Positions 45,640 to 56,885 of a stretch of DNA of 64,000 bases are shown in pieces. Every line of letters begins with the position of its first letter. Positions within the stretch are counted from its first letter, which is position 1. The DNA is taken from NCBI GenBank assembly GCA_964023205.1, contig OZ026847.1, positions 8,430,819 through 8,494,818 on the forward strand, in the 5' to 3' direction. Source of the stretch: Lutraria lutraria. Taxonomy: Eukaryota > Mollusca > Bivalvia > Venerida > Mactridae. The notes under the pieces were generated by a model. It saw only the letters and a program-made list of their open reading frames with translations, made no database searches and was not told where the DNA came from. The position numbers and the translations under genes were made by a program.

Positions 45640-46095
45640 TGTTTGTTTCTGGTGACGTGCTCATTAAAAATAGTATTTCTAAGTAGGTTGGGGCTTTTTT
45701 GGCTCTTGAAAGCATGTAAAAAGGTAAACACATCGAGAAAGTGAATGTACCGCTCCTCGGGCTTAATAAAAGTACAGGGTGGCGGAAAGAATTTAGGCCA
45801 GGGCCGGTATTCAATAAACATCTTAAGTAATTTTTTAACTTAAGTTATATTTTAACTTAAATTCGACTTTTTCCTTAACTATTTTGAACTAATATAAAGG
45901 AGGAAATCACAATATGATTTTATCTTTGTTCTAAAGATGCCAATTATGAAAATGATAATTCATTTTCACACTTTTGATGACTTTTACCATGAAAAAAAAT
46001 TACACTTAAGTAAAAATTTCGACTTAAGTTAAAAACAATCTTAAGATGTATATTGAATACGGGCCCAGGTCGGATAACCAGAAATGAACTTTTTA
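45640..46095. repeat. Older dispersed repeat interrupted by a MITE
   Basis: Left part 45640-45802 (TTTTTTGGCTCTTGAAAGCA, ATCGAGAAAGTGAATGTACC, GCTCCTCGGGCTTAATAAAA) and right part 46065-46095 (CCAGGTCGGATAACCAGAAA) belong to the family at 34640-34960. They are split by the 262-bp element at 45803-46064. Confidence 0.75.
45803..46064. mobile_element. MITE-like element with visible CCAGG target duplication
   Basis: 262 bp with inverted ends GCCGGTATTCAATAAACATC and, reversed, GCCCGTATTCAATATACATC, followed by TTAAG on both sides. It is flanked directly by CCAGG at 45798-45802 and CCAGG at 46065-46069, a 5-bp target-site duplication. The inner part repeats ACTTAAGTT motifs. No coding capacity. 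Confidence 0.85.
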
Positions 46096-46467
46096 CGCTT
46101 TATGCAGAATATAGCTCAAGGTAGTTTACATACCCTGCTGCCATGGTTTCGTGTTTCTCTTGAGAAAATTGGACTATTTTCGATACTCGGTTACTTCGTA
46201 ATTATTGAAAGTAAGTGGAAGGTTCATATTCTCTTCATTTGACCTCTTAAATATTTCTCACCAGACATTATGATCTTATATCACCTAGATGTGTTAAATT
46301 ACATGGACTGTAACTATGTTTGATGGGAAAGTTATACAAATTTCCATGGAACTTGATACTCTGTACTTTATCAATGTTATCATCAAGCATCAAACAGTTC
46401 GTTCATGGCCTCAACAATTTTCACATTTTGAACAAGAAATAAGACACTTTTTTAGTTATGCATATAT

Positions 46468-46650
46468 AGTAAAACCTGTTTTAGCTGCCTCCTTCGAATA
46501 AAGGCCACTTTGTGAATCAGGAGCATTTTTTAAAAATCGTCTTTTGTTATTTAGAACAAAATGACCACCAAATAAAAGTCACCTGTTAATTAAGGACACG
46601 TTATGTCTTTTCCAGAGGCGGCCTTTGCTGACAGGTTTGACTGTACATAT
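46468..46650. repeat. Dispersed repeat with AATAAAGGCCAC and AGGTTTGACTGTA
   Basis: GTAAAACCTGTTTTAGCTGC at the left and GCTGACAGGTTTGACTGTAC at the right are loosely inverted. AATAAAGGCCACTTTGTGAA and AATAAAAGTCACCTGTTAAT lie inside. Related to 31853-31935 and 42595-42750. Confidence 0.55.
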
Positions 46651-47173
46651 TTACGTTAAACCGTTGTCAAAGTAAAAATATTAGCACTATTGACAGCGAT
46701 TAACCGGCTATTTTCTCTGACTGGTGTATCATTCTGTTGTTTAAAGGTATGGTCATTTCAAAAAGTCGCACAGAGAGAGGGGAGATAATATACAGGAGAA
46801 CCGGGCATTTGTATCATTAAATATGATCATAAATTAATGTAAATACATTTTGCTGCAATGCTATTTTTAAATACCAAATCTGCATCGTTAGAATTATTGA
46901 CAAGCATTGAAATAGATTACTTGTCGTTACAGTTAAGGGATTTGTGCGAGAAGAAAGTAGAAAACCATGATCACAACACACTGACATTCACCCAACCACC
47001 CACCCAACCACCCAGACATCTATCCATCCCTCCCGAGAGTGAAATCCACTCTTTCCTCAACCATTCTTTCAGCCTAGCCTACACTGTGTGGAGCAATTTC
47101 GCGAAATCAAATATGCTTTTGATAAAACAGCTTAAGTCTTGCACTGTACCAATTTCTAGGTACCCAGTATCAT
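46651..47173. other. Intergenic, no gene seen
   Basis: Contains a 105-codon frame (46858-47175) with a CCACCCACCCAACCACCC-like run. No homology recognised and no splice context. Confidence 0.4.
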
Positions 47174-47238
47174 AAACTGGTTCCCGTTGACTTGTGTGTA
47201 CCTTTTGGTGCACTGCATCATGGAACGGGAACCAGTTT
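47174..47238. repeat. 65-bp hairpin with 15-bp perfect arms
   Basis: AAACTGGTTCCCGTT at 47174-47188 and AACGGGAACCAGTTT at 47224-47238 are perfect inverted arms around a 35-bp loop. Possibly a very small foldback element or a structured RNA; only one copy seen. Confidence 0.7.
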
Positions 47239-47401
47239 ACCAGTATCAATACTTCTCCGTTATCTGCCCCTTTGTACCCTCAAAAATATTTCAATTCTAA
47301 ACCAAGACAATGATTTACTCTCCAATATGCTAACTTCAAGTGGATTCACGCCAGCAGCCTATAATCTATCGAATACACGATCAACATTTTATCATCATTT
47401 T

Positions 47402-47965
47402 TTTTCTAAAATAATCAAAAGCAACATGAGGTGTTCTACAAATTTGTAGTTACAATGTCTGCTGCATCTCTTGACAAGGCTCTCAGGAAGTTACAACTAG
47501 ACCTGATAACAAAAGCCATCAACGGGAAAGACATAATTCGGCTCCTTACAGATGACCTTTATTCGGCGTTGAATTAGTTCTTAATACTCCGGAATCATTA
47601 ATTTTCGTTGGGGATTTAATTTCGTGGTTTGCGTGGGTCGACTCATCCATGAAATCAAATCCCCACGAATTTAAATGCAGAGATAATGCATTTCTTTTCA
47701 AAAATCAAAATCCACAAATATATGTCCCACTGAAATAGCCATTTTAGTAAAAACCACGGAAATTGAGTCCAACGAAAATAAATGAAAATACAGTAATCAA
47801 TCAAGGCTTTTAAAAGAATGGGTTTTATTCACAGAATCGCTTTTATTCGAAGATGGTCACTAACACATGTTTTTCCGTAAGCTAAGCAGTATGAGGTGCT
47901 CTATGATTTGTGGTTACAATATCTGCTGCATCTCTTGGCAAGTCTCTCAGGAAGTTACTTATAAC
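47402..47965. repeat. Duplicated segment around a MITE
   Basis: GTTACAATGTCTGCTGCATC with TCTTGACAAGGCTCTCAGGA at about 47450 recurs as GTTACAATATCTGCTGCATC and TCTTGGCAAGTCTCTCAGGA at about 47912, each preceded by ATGAGGTGYTCTA. The MITE at 47584-47795 lies between the copies. Confidence 0.75.
47584..47795 (+). mobile_element. MITE-like element, ATACTGTGGAATCATTAATT family, copy 4
   Basis: 212 bp; ends ATACTCCGGAATCATTAATT and AATAAATGAAAATACAGTA. Internal ACGAATTTAAATGCAGAGAT and AAAAATCAAAATCCACAAAT as in the other copies. Confidence 0.85.
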
Positions 47966-48244
47966 ATTGTATGCACGCCAATGCAAGTAATTCCAACAAC
48001 TACTATTAGCTTCATTACTGATATCATCACGTCATTTTCTGATACAGCACAAGGTGCAACAGATGATGATAATACAATGTACATATATATGTTTTATACT
48101 TCAATAGGAGCCCAAGAGCACACGATTTATGATCTAAATTGTTACGTTGTTATGGATACATCACGTTTCTTCTTTAGCAATTGCTGGGTAATGAAACATT
48201 TTATGATCAAAGCTTAACAATTTAACCTTTCGAAGTTGTCATAC

Positions 48245-48690
<446 letters not shown>

Positions 48691-49368
48691 TAAAAGAGTG
48701 GAATTCAAAACAAGAAATCTATAATCTAACCACTGAATCAAGTATTAATCAGCACACATTAAACATTTAGCAAAAGAGTGCAGTATTTTGTTTGATGAAG
48801 TTTATCAGAGATCTATAATATCATAATGTTACCATGCATAAAACATTAATTGAATTTATCTGCATAAATTATCTTCATACATGTATTCAAATTTACCTTC
48901 ACCTGTTTGTCATGCCATGATGGTGAAGAAATTTTTTTTTTAAAGCACGCAGAAATGAAAAATATTAACAACATTATCTCCAGATGTCTATGTATAAGTC
49001 GCACATAATTGAGTTATTGAAGATTGAATTCTTTTTTAGTTTTTTATACCTTTTTATATCATTTGATTGACAACCATACCTTCTCAAGTATTCAGAGCCA
49101 GTGACTGTACATCACTGGATACCATAGTAACAAACACTGGTGAGATATGAAGTAAGTGAATATATCCATGCTGATTAACATAGTGTACATAGTTGAGTAA
49201 ATCTAACCAGTTGTCACAGACTATAGAATCACATACCACATATTTCTTACTGATTAATGTGGATTTATCAACAAAACACATATAAATTTAAGAATTGTGT
49301 TAGTCAACGTTTTGGCGTAACCGCCTTCATAATGAAATAATAAACGTTACGTAATAATAAATTTCATA
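48691..49368. other. Intergenic, no gene seen
   Basis: AT-rich, no recognised element or exon. Confidence 0.4.
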
Positions 49369-49457
49369 TTAAAGGGGCATACCCTACAACTGACAAACAT
49401 TCTGTGAAAGTGTAAAAATGTGTAAGATGTATATGTAAAACAATATATAATGGATAA
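49369..49457 (-). mobile_element. Truncated MITE, TTAAAGGGGCATACCCTACA family
   Basis: Matches the right quarter of 44976-45328 in inverse orientation: TTAAAGGGGCATACCCTACA, then CTGACAAACATTCTGTGAAA and GTGTAAAAATGTG. Similarity stops at about 49457, and no second end is seen. Confidence 0.8.
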
Positions 49458-51656
49458 TTATATTAATTACGTTACGTAAAATGGCGTGAATGCGTATAGC
49501 ACAAAATGCAATTAGTATAACGCTTTCGTATTGAAGAAATACGTACAAATATATCCCATTTTTAATAGCCCATATTCCTAATCATTATCTGCCTAAAATC
49601 AATTAAGATTACGAATAAAGTAGAATTCCGCCTGTAACATGGTTTGTATAATTACAATAAGCTCCAATGATTAGCTTATTGTCACTGGACACGTCAACAT
49701 AAGATTTCTCCGCGCAAAAATCATGAAGTGAGGGAACATAAATGATACATACGCTTGTAGTTTGGACAGTTAGTTGTTCATATAGATAAAATACAAATAC
49801 ATTTTGTAATTCATTCTTTCTTGAAATGCATACTAATCGCTTGTATTAACGTCTTGAAACTATTTTGAAATCATCAAACTTTAAAGCTACACTTCGTCCA
49901 GACAAATGGAATATATTTTTCTAAATTAGGAAACCATCAATATCATTTCTGTATTTATCAAGAATAGTGATATATATAATTTATGTACTTTTAGTATGTA
50001 TAGTATTTGTATGTAAATAAATAATGTAATAAATAATAAATAAATATTGTAACGTTATTTCAATTTGTAACAAAAATCATCGCAGATAAAAAAAATGAAA
50101 TTATTAAAATCTAAAATTCAACAAATTAACATAATTATCACTAACCAGACAGCTGTTCATTATTAAATTATCAACGTGAAGTTAAAAAAGTAAATAAGAA
50201 AAAAAGTAAACTTCACATACCAGTTCAGAACTAGAAATAACTCCAAACAATAATTATTAGCGCGGATGCGACACGATTGAATGTAAGCCCGCCTATCTTT
50301 GTACTACATACCTCGTGGAGTAATTTACAGTTTGTGCAAAACTTGTTCTAAAAGTTACCTTACAAAATAAGACTTAATTTGTTCATAAATCCACAACATG
50401 ATACGTATGATGTAAATGTGTGAGATGAGGGTATCATGTTACTGGATTCTCCATTAATTATGTTTACATAATAAATCATTCCCGACACGAAAATACACAC
50501 ACAAAAAAAACAACAGAAAGATGAACGATTATACTATCCTATTGCTTATCTTCGATGAATGATTTCTGATCATATTGTGCTGTTAATACGCGACTAAATT
50601 GATCAGAGCACACTTCCATGAAAGATTATCTAATTGGTGGGGAGTCCATATAAGTCTGTCAGATTTAACACGTGACGTACAATGCTTGTACCTATCAAAT
50701 TATGACTTTATCTCTTGATGCAGTTCAACAGAGATAATGTAGCTTTTAATATAGAATCTCATCTACAAATATTACATCATTTATTAAAGGGGAGATAGAC
50801 GTTTAGGAGAAATGTCAGGTACAATGTACATGTAATAATTTTATGTTTCGTACATAATGTACTCGTGAGTAACTAGTGGCATACCCGGTAACTCGCGGTT
50901 AGGCCTAAGCGAAACACGGTCAAGTACAATATAAAATCTTTCTGATTGAGGTCTGGTCTAAGAGTTCGAAAGTCATTTCATTTCTTTATTAGTAATCGTG
51001 CATTATGCTTATTTGACCAGATACTGCCATGTAGTTGATCATCAATCTACGTACGATGTTTGAAATTCCAAGGCCTGATTGCGACGATTACTGTATTGGC
51101 GATCGTCGTTCAATATTGAGTGCCAGCGATGCATTTTTTAAATATAAGCACAAGGCTACTTGTCGGCAGATGATGGGTTCAATTCTTGGACTGGAAATGT
51201 GAGTTAATTGCTTAAGGAGAACTAATTTGTTGTAATTATTTGTTAGTGACCCACGACACCTCCGGTTTGACTACCTTTCATATCTTGAATACGTAGTAAC
51301 TTCAAAACGGATAAATTACTTTTACTTAAGCTTAACATGAATGACAAAACCAGTGTTTCAGGTAGCCGTTCCACAGACAAACTTGTTAATTAGCGTTTTT
51401 AAACTTAAATCATCTTATTATCTCTTGTTGGTGAATAAAGTCTTATATCCCGTTGGTTGTTGCCGGAAAATATTGTCAATTTAAGTGTTAAAAGAATCGG
51501 CAATATTTTTATGTTTAAATCATACTCTTGTATTATCTAAGATACTTCTATGAAACGGACCGTAGCTGCACTCTATAATTCGATTACCTATGAATGCTAA
51601 ATATGAGACGTTCAAATTAAATACCCTTGGTTAAAAAATGACAAAGTGGACAAACT
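49458..51656. other. Intergenic, no gene seen
   Basis: About 2.2 kb of AT-rich DNA with stop codons in all frames and no recognised transposon. It may be regulatory or simply neutral; nothing in it can be named. Confidence 0.45.
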
Positions 51657-51732
51657 TCTTTGGTATTATCGCAAATTGATCCGGAAATAACCGGCTACTG
51701 ATTATCCCCTTAATTTGCGATAATACCAAAGA
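51657..51732. repeat. Hairpin with 21-bp perfect arms
   Basis: CTTTGGTATTATCGCAAATT (with one more paired T before it) and AATTTGCGATAATACCAAAG form perfect arms of 21 bp around a 34-bp loop with CCGGAAATAACCGG. No mismatch in the stem. It could be a small foldback transposon or a young inverted duplication. Confidence 0.8.
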
Positions 51733-51879
51733 GGTTTTGTTAGATTTCTGAGTTCTGTGATTGTTTTAGATCCACATAACAAGTACAATGGTATATATAA
51801 CATGTCACACTAAAATTGTGCAATCATTGTCGGCAAGATGTTTAAGCTGAACACCACATTTCTATCAAAAACCAACCTT
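51733..51879. other. Spacer before minisatellite
   Basis: Unique sequence; nothing recognised. Confidence 0.4.
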
Positions 51880-52750
51880 GCACGTATTCATTGTTCTGAA
51901 TGATAATAGAACACCTTGCACGTATCCATTGTTCTGAAGGATAATAGAACACCTTGCACGTATCCATTGTTCTGAAGGATAATAGAACAGCTTGCACGTA
52001 TCCATTGTTCTGAAGGATAATATAACACCTTGCACGTATCCATTGTTCTGAAGGATAATAGAACAGCTTGCACGTATCCATTGATCTGAATGATAATAGA
52101 ACACCTTGCACGTATCCATTGTTCTGAAGGATAATAGAACACCTTGCACGTATCCATTGTTCTGAAGGATAATAGAACAGCTTGCACGTATCCATTGATC
52201 TGAATGATAATAGAACACCTTGCACGTATCCATTGTTCTGAAGGATAATAGAACACCTTGCACGTATCCATTGTTCTGAATGATAATAGAACACCTTGCA
52301 CGTATCCATTGATCTGAATGATAATAGAACACCTTGCACGTATCCATTGTTCTGAATGATAATAGAACACCTTGCACGTATCCATTGTTCTGAAGGATAA
52401 TAGAACACCTTGCACGTATCCATTGTTCTGAAGGATAATAGAACAGCTTGCACGTATCCATTGATCTGAATGATAATAGAACACCTTGCACGTATCCATT
52501 GTTCTGAAGGATAATAGAACACCTTGCACGTATCCATTGTTCTGAAGGATAATAGAACACCTTGCACGTATCCATTGATCTGAAGGATAATAGAACACCT
52601 TGCACGTATCCATTGTTCTGAAGGATAATAGAACACCTTGCACGTATCCATTGTTCTGAAGGATAATAGAACATCGTGCACGTATCCATTGTTCTGAATG
52701 ATAATAGAACACCTTGCACGTATCCATTGTTCTGAAGGATAATAAAACAG
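51880..52750. repeat. 38-bp minisatellite, about 23 units, open in all minus-strand frames
   Basis: Unit of 38 bp: GTATCCATTGTTCTGAAGGA followed by TAATAGAACACCTTGCAC. Variants at a few sites only (GTTCTG/GATCTG, AAGG/AATG, CACC/CAGC), so the array is young. Because 38 is not divisible by 3, each minus frame reads all three phases in turn, and none contains a stop; frames of 284, 307 and 335 codons therefore run through it. This is a property of the unit, not evidence of a gene. Confidence 0.95.
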
Positions 52751-52824
52751 CTTTAGTTTCAGTGAACTGTTCACGAAGTATATGTACAATGCCTGAAGAT
52801 ACCAAGTGCAAGGCCGTAGGGACC

Positions 52825-52839
52825 GGGGGGGGGGGGGGG
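52825..52839. repeat. Poly-G tract of 15
   Basis: Uninterrupted run of 15 G (C on the other strand) at 52825-52839 just after the 38-bp minisatellite. Able to form a G-quadruplex; prone to length error in assembly. Confidence 0.8.
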
Positions 52840-53069
52840 TAACCCCCAAATAATTTTAGCTGTTAATGTTATTACTGAAACTCCCCCATAGCTAGACAAA
52901 ATGTAAAATTAGCCCATACCCAATAATTTTGACTCTAAATTTAGCGACCAACCTGAAATTACTTCCTATGGGCCTGAAGTGTTATGCATTGTGTATATAA
53001 TTACATGTATATACAGTAGTTTTAATTTTGTGCTAACATTACTATCAGGGTTTATGTACGTGTTCTTGT

Positions 53070-53280
53070 TGAAATACAAATATCCTGGGTATAGACGGTA
53101 CGATATACAATAAATACAAATATCCTGGGTATAGACGGTACGATATACAATAAATACAAATATCTATCCTGGGTATAGACGGTACGATATACAATAAATA
53201 CAAATATCCTGGGTATAGACGGTACGATATACAATAAATACAAATATCTGTCCTGGGTATAGACGGTACGATATACAATT
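53070..53280. repeat. 39-bp minisatellite, five units
   Basis: AAATATCCTGGGTATAGACG with GTACGATATACAATAAATAC repeats five times. Two units carry a 6-bp insertion (TATCTATCC, TATCTGTCC), giving 45 bp. Both minus frames remain open by chance. Confidence 0.95.
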
Positions 53281-53495
53281 ACAAATCCTATCTGTATAAT
53301 GTGTGATGTGGCATTTTAATTTTTCTTAAAGATATTATGTTTCGGAACATTTTTCAACAAGCAATTAGTTTACTTATAGATAACAAACAGGTAGCGTTTC
53401 TGGCTCGATGATTCGCTCTATAATCTGAGGGACATATGCAATAATTTTCTTCTTTCTTTTGTTCACAAATGAACTTTTTGAATACTAATAACTAG

Positions 53496-53638
53496 TGTCC
53501 GCCTGGTTAGTGGTTAAGGCGTTGGCGTACTGATCAAGAGGTTGTGAGTTCGAACTCCGGATGAGGTTCTGATTTCATACTGTCAGTGACAAATTTAACT
53601 GAAGATAGAACATCCTAGGTTAAATTGTACATTACGCA
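53496..53638 (+). mobile_element. tRNA-derived SINE head
   Basis: GTCCGCCTGGTTAGTGGTTA with AAGAGGTTGTGAGTTCGAAC and TCC: an intact B box (GTTCGAACTCC) and an A box with one missing base run. Same ACTGATCAAGAGGTTGTGAG core as the SINE at 42986. Only the head is present; it runs straight into the E-box minisatellite, which begins right after it. Confidence 0.7.
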
Positions 53639-54012
53639 GAAAACATGACATAGCACTTAACTTGACACAATATGCTGAACACGTGACGATAAACTGGACA
53701 ACGTGACACAATATGCTGAGCACGTGACATAATAAACTTGACAACGTGACACAATATGCTGACCAAGTGACATAATAAACTTGACAACGTGACACAATAT
53801 GCTGAACACGTGACATAGTAAACTAGACAACGTGACACAATATGCCTAACACGTGACATAGTAAACTGGACAACGTGACACAATATGCTGAAAACGTGAC
53901 ATAATAAGCTGGACAACGTGACACAATATGCTGACCACGTGACACAATAAACTGGACATCGTGACACAATATGCTGAACACGTGACGTAATAAATAGGAC
54001 AACGTGACACTA
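53639..54012. repeat. 43-bp minisatellite carrying CACGTG E-boxes
   Basis: About 8.5 units of 43 bp: ACAACGTGACACAATATGCT with GAACACGTGACATAATAAACTGG. Six units keep the palindrome CACGTGAC; two have lost it (CAAGTGAC, AAACGTGAC). Each unit also has a second ACGTGAC half-site. Confidence 0.95.
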
Positions 54013-55240
54013 TGTAATGATATGAAGCATCGTGTCTACACAAACTGTATTTTAAACAATGAAGTTAGGTCCATAACTATATTTCGAGTTGACTTAGAGT
54101 TTCTGTGTAAAATGTTTTTATCTTAAACATACAAATACATTTAACGAATCATATGCTTCTAATGAATTCTCTTGTAATAAATAATTGATGATATAATACT
54201 TGAAGTGGCCAGTAATGAAAACGTTCAACAGCCACTTCACGGGATGTATACAACAGGCCGTGCAAAATACAATATTGATGTACGATCTACAGTGACGTGA
54301 AACGATTTGTTTTTGTAACATTGCGGTTATCTTAATTGGGAATTACATTTAGTTGTCTATGATTCTAATTGTCCTTCATTTGATTTATTGTAGCAAAAAT
54401 ATGACACAATGCATGGGTTGTTTCAGTAAATTACATTTCAGGATAGTTTCATTCATTTCTTAGGGTATGGAACTCAGAAATGAAATCGTAATTAAAGTGT
54501 TAGCCATGTTTTGGGAGTGAGGTGTCCGTTCTAAAAAATCCCAGTCTTGAATACAACCAAAGATGATTATTTAGTTTTTTAGACGAATATAATATTATAC
54601 AGTCAACCAACGAATGCACGTTATTGAAATACCAATTAAGTTCTCCCGAAATAAATTTTAACACCTCATACAGATTAATTGTATTGTTGTTGGCAGCGGC
54701 AATGTAAACAGAGAAAATGTGATTTCGTTCGTTATCATACCATCTATAAACACAGCAAATGACTATGCTGCCAAAGGGACAAGTAGAGCAATAATAAATT
54801 TGAACGAAAAATTCTTTTTTATTTATTACATTATGTTCAATAACAAAAAATGTAAAAAAAACACCTGCGATACGTGCAGATTACTGGAAAGCGATTGGCG
54901 TGAATTTCATCGATTTAATGGAACCAAAGACCTATACATTATAATGTTTAGGTCTTTGATGGAACAAAAAATGTTAACTTTTATCTTATCACGTGTCGGC
55001 ACAGTATGCAATCAGCACTTTAACTGTTTCTCAATCATACGTTATGTCAGTGTGCTTATGCTTGGCTTATCAGCACTTAATGTTGAACTGTTTCAATTGT
55101 ACTGATAACACTTTGTGTAAGTTGCTATCAAAAGTCTGATGTATTTCTTTCACTCAATTTCATATCTCATAGATTCACCAAGAGTACATCGAAATCATTT
55201 CAACAGTGAATTGTTTCTGCTCTTGAAAATCATTAAGGAC
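54013..55240. other. Intergenic, no gene seen
   Basis: A 128-codon frame at 54719-55105 has a CKKNTCDTC stretch, reminiscent of the cysteine motif of some reverse transcriptase-type elements, but nothing else supports this. No other feature. Confidence 0.4.
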
Positions 55241-55660
55241 CATGTGGACAGACTGTGCACGATAGGCTATGTGCTCAGACTGTGAACGATACGTTATGTG
55301 CTCAGACTGTGCACGATAGGCTATGTGCTCAGACTGTGCACGATACGTTATGTGCTCAGACTGTGAACGATACGTTATGTGCTCAGACTGTGAACGATAC
55401 GTTATGTGCTCAGATTGTGCACGATACGCTATGTGCTCAGACTGTGAACGATACGTTGTGCGCTCAGACTGTGCACGATACGCTATGTGCTCAGACTGTG
55501 CACGATACGTTATGTGCTCAGACTGTGCACGATACGTCATGCGGACAGACGGTACACAATTATGCGTACATACTGTGCATGAATTTTTGATACATAATGC
55601 GCACAGACTGTGCACAATATGTCATGCGTACATAAACTGTGCGATAAGTAAGGCGTACAG
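55241..55660. repeat. 27-bp minisatellite, about 14 units
   Basis: GTGCTCAGACTGTGCACGATACGTTAT units, given here as GTGCTCAGACTGTGCACGAT then ACGTTAT. 27 is a multiple of 3, so each open frame codes a 9-residue repeat: CSDCARYVM or LCAQTVHDT on the plus strand and HITYRAQSE on the minus. No signal peptide, splice site or codon-usage support makes any of these a likely protein. Units decay to the right (about 55540-55660). Confidence 0.95.
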
Positions 55661-55964
55661 ACTGCACAATTCGTCAAACTTTCGCTACTCCCAATTTTTT
55701 TGTATATTTATTTTTGTTGGAGTATTTACAAAATATGTCTTACTCTGTTCATTTTGCAACTATTTCATCATATAGATAGATACCGCTAATATTCAGAGAG
55801 GCTTGTAATGTATTTTCACAATTTTTATGTTTATGGTGATTATTGAGAAAAGTAATGGGAGTTAATCCAGGAAAAGATGCTGAAATTGTTTCTACAGTTA
55901 CCTTTCATCATTAACAGAGACATCATTCTGAGCCGCCTATTTCACGAGTAGTTAATACAAGTCA

Positions 55965-56170
55965 CATAGCAAGCTCAGTTCATTCGACAGCTACATTGTA
56001 TGTAACAAAGTTACCGGGTAATGGTAAGCAGGTTTCAAACATTCAGCTCTGTTAATATGTTTTTGATTGTATCTCCTTCTCCCCCCTCCCCCTCTCTCTC
56101 TTAACTGTATGTATGCTATGTTGAAACTGAGAAACCTCCCTCGCACATGATTGTAGTAAGATTATTAGTT
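55965..56170. repeat. Second copy of the segment at 48245-48690, without CT expansion
   Basis: ACATAGCAAGCTCAGTTCAT, GTTACCGGGTAATGG, TTCAGCTCTGTTAATATGTT, a short pyrimidine tract (56073-56102), then AACTGTATGTATGCTATGTT and ACCTCCCTCGCACATGATTG. The right side overlaps the end of the integrase remnant. Confidence 0.85.
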
Positions 56171-56885
56171 GTGACACGCCATTCCTTTTCTGACGATTCA
56201 GCACTTTTTCTACCTTGAATAAATCATTGCGACTGTTCTGCACCATTTGTAGTTCGCTGTAATAAAAGGTCACCTCCAAAGGATCTCGGTCATAATCCAC
56301 AACTTTGTATTCTAGTACTGGAATCCCTTGGCTCAGATATCTTACTTTTATAATGAATTTTTTTTTCGTCCAATTCTGTTCATAGTCAACGTACGTTTGT
56401 TGCTTGAAATACTTGAAATTACTAACTATACATTAAAAGGGTTTTGATTTCTTGGCCATTTTACTGGTCTGCGGTTTCATAGAATCGATATATATATATG
56501 AATATTTCTGAGTGACGTAGTGGTGGATACCTTGCTTGTCGAGAAATGCCTTCACCCATTTATTCTTCTATTCCCTTCCTGGGTCCGTTCTCACTTCTTT
56601 GGGCTCGCGTCCCGACTGCAGCATCTCTCTGAACCCATCTATAAATGGATCGGCACCACGCTGTTTATACTTCGCGGGAACGACCCATGTGTGACGAGAA
56701 AACACGTCTATATATGACAATGAACAGGTTCCTGATCTTATTTCCTTTCGCCAAACTGGAGGAATCCGCCAAGTCGATGCACCAGAGAAAAAATATAACG
56801 AACCGGTTTCTGCAAGCTGTAGGTATCCACATTCTGTAACCACAGACGAATAGCACAGAAGACCTTTCCCTGTTTCTTCAAGAAT
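56150..56885 (-). pseudogene. Decayed chromo-integrase of a DNA/retro-type mobile element
   Basis: Minus-strand fragments in the order of an integrase, spread over different frames. They are an N-terminal piece with LQNVDTYSLQKPVR, a catalytic-core start with DLADSSSLAKG, the core stretch YIDVFSRHTWVVPAKY, then EVRTDPGRE and, in another frame, WVKAFLDKQGIHHYVTQKY. A C-terminal chromo-type region follows with VDYDRDPLEVTFYYSELQMV and LFKVEKVLNRQKRNG. At least two frameshifts and internal stops separate the parts, so it is dead. This arrangement is known from integrases annotated as transposon-derived F54H12.3-like and from Maverick/Polinton elements. Which of these it is cannot be decided, as no polymerase, protease or terminal repeat is seen nearby. 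Confidence 0.8.

Noticed and set aside
46858..47175. 105-codon frame with Pro/Thr-rich stretch
   Set aside because: No homology, signal peptide, splice context or conservation evidence.
51842..52849. Open frames of 284-335 codons on the minus strand
   Set aside because: They run only through the 38-bp minisatellite, in all three frames, with no domain or upstream gene structure.
54719..55105. Gene or retroelement fragment with CKKNTCDTC
   Set aside because: One cysteine motif in 128 codons, no reverse transcriptase motifs, no neighbouring fragments.
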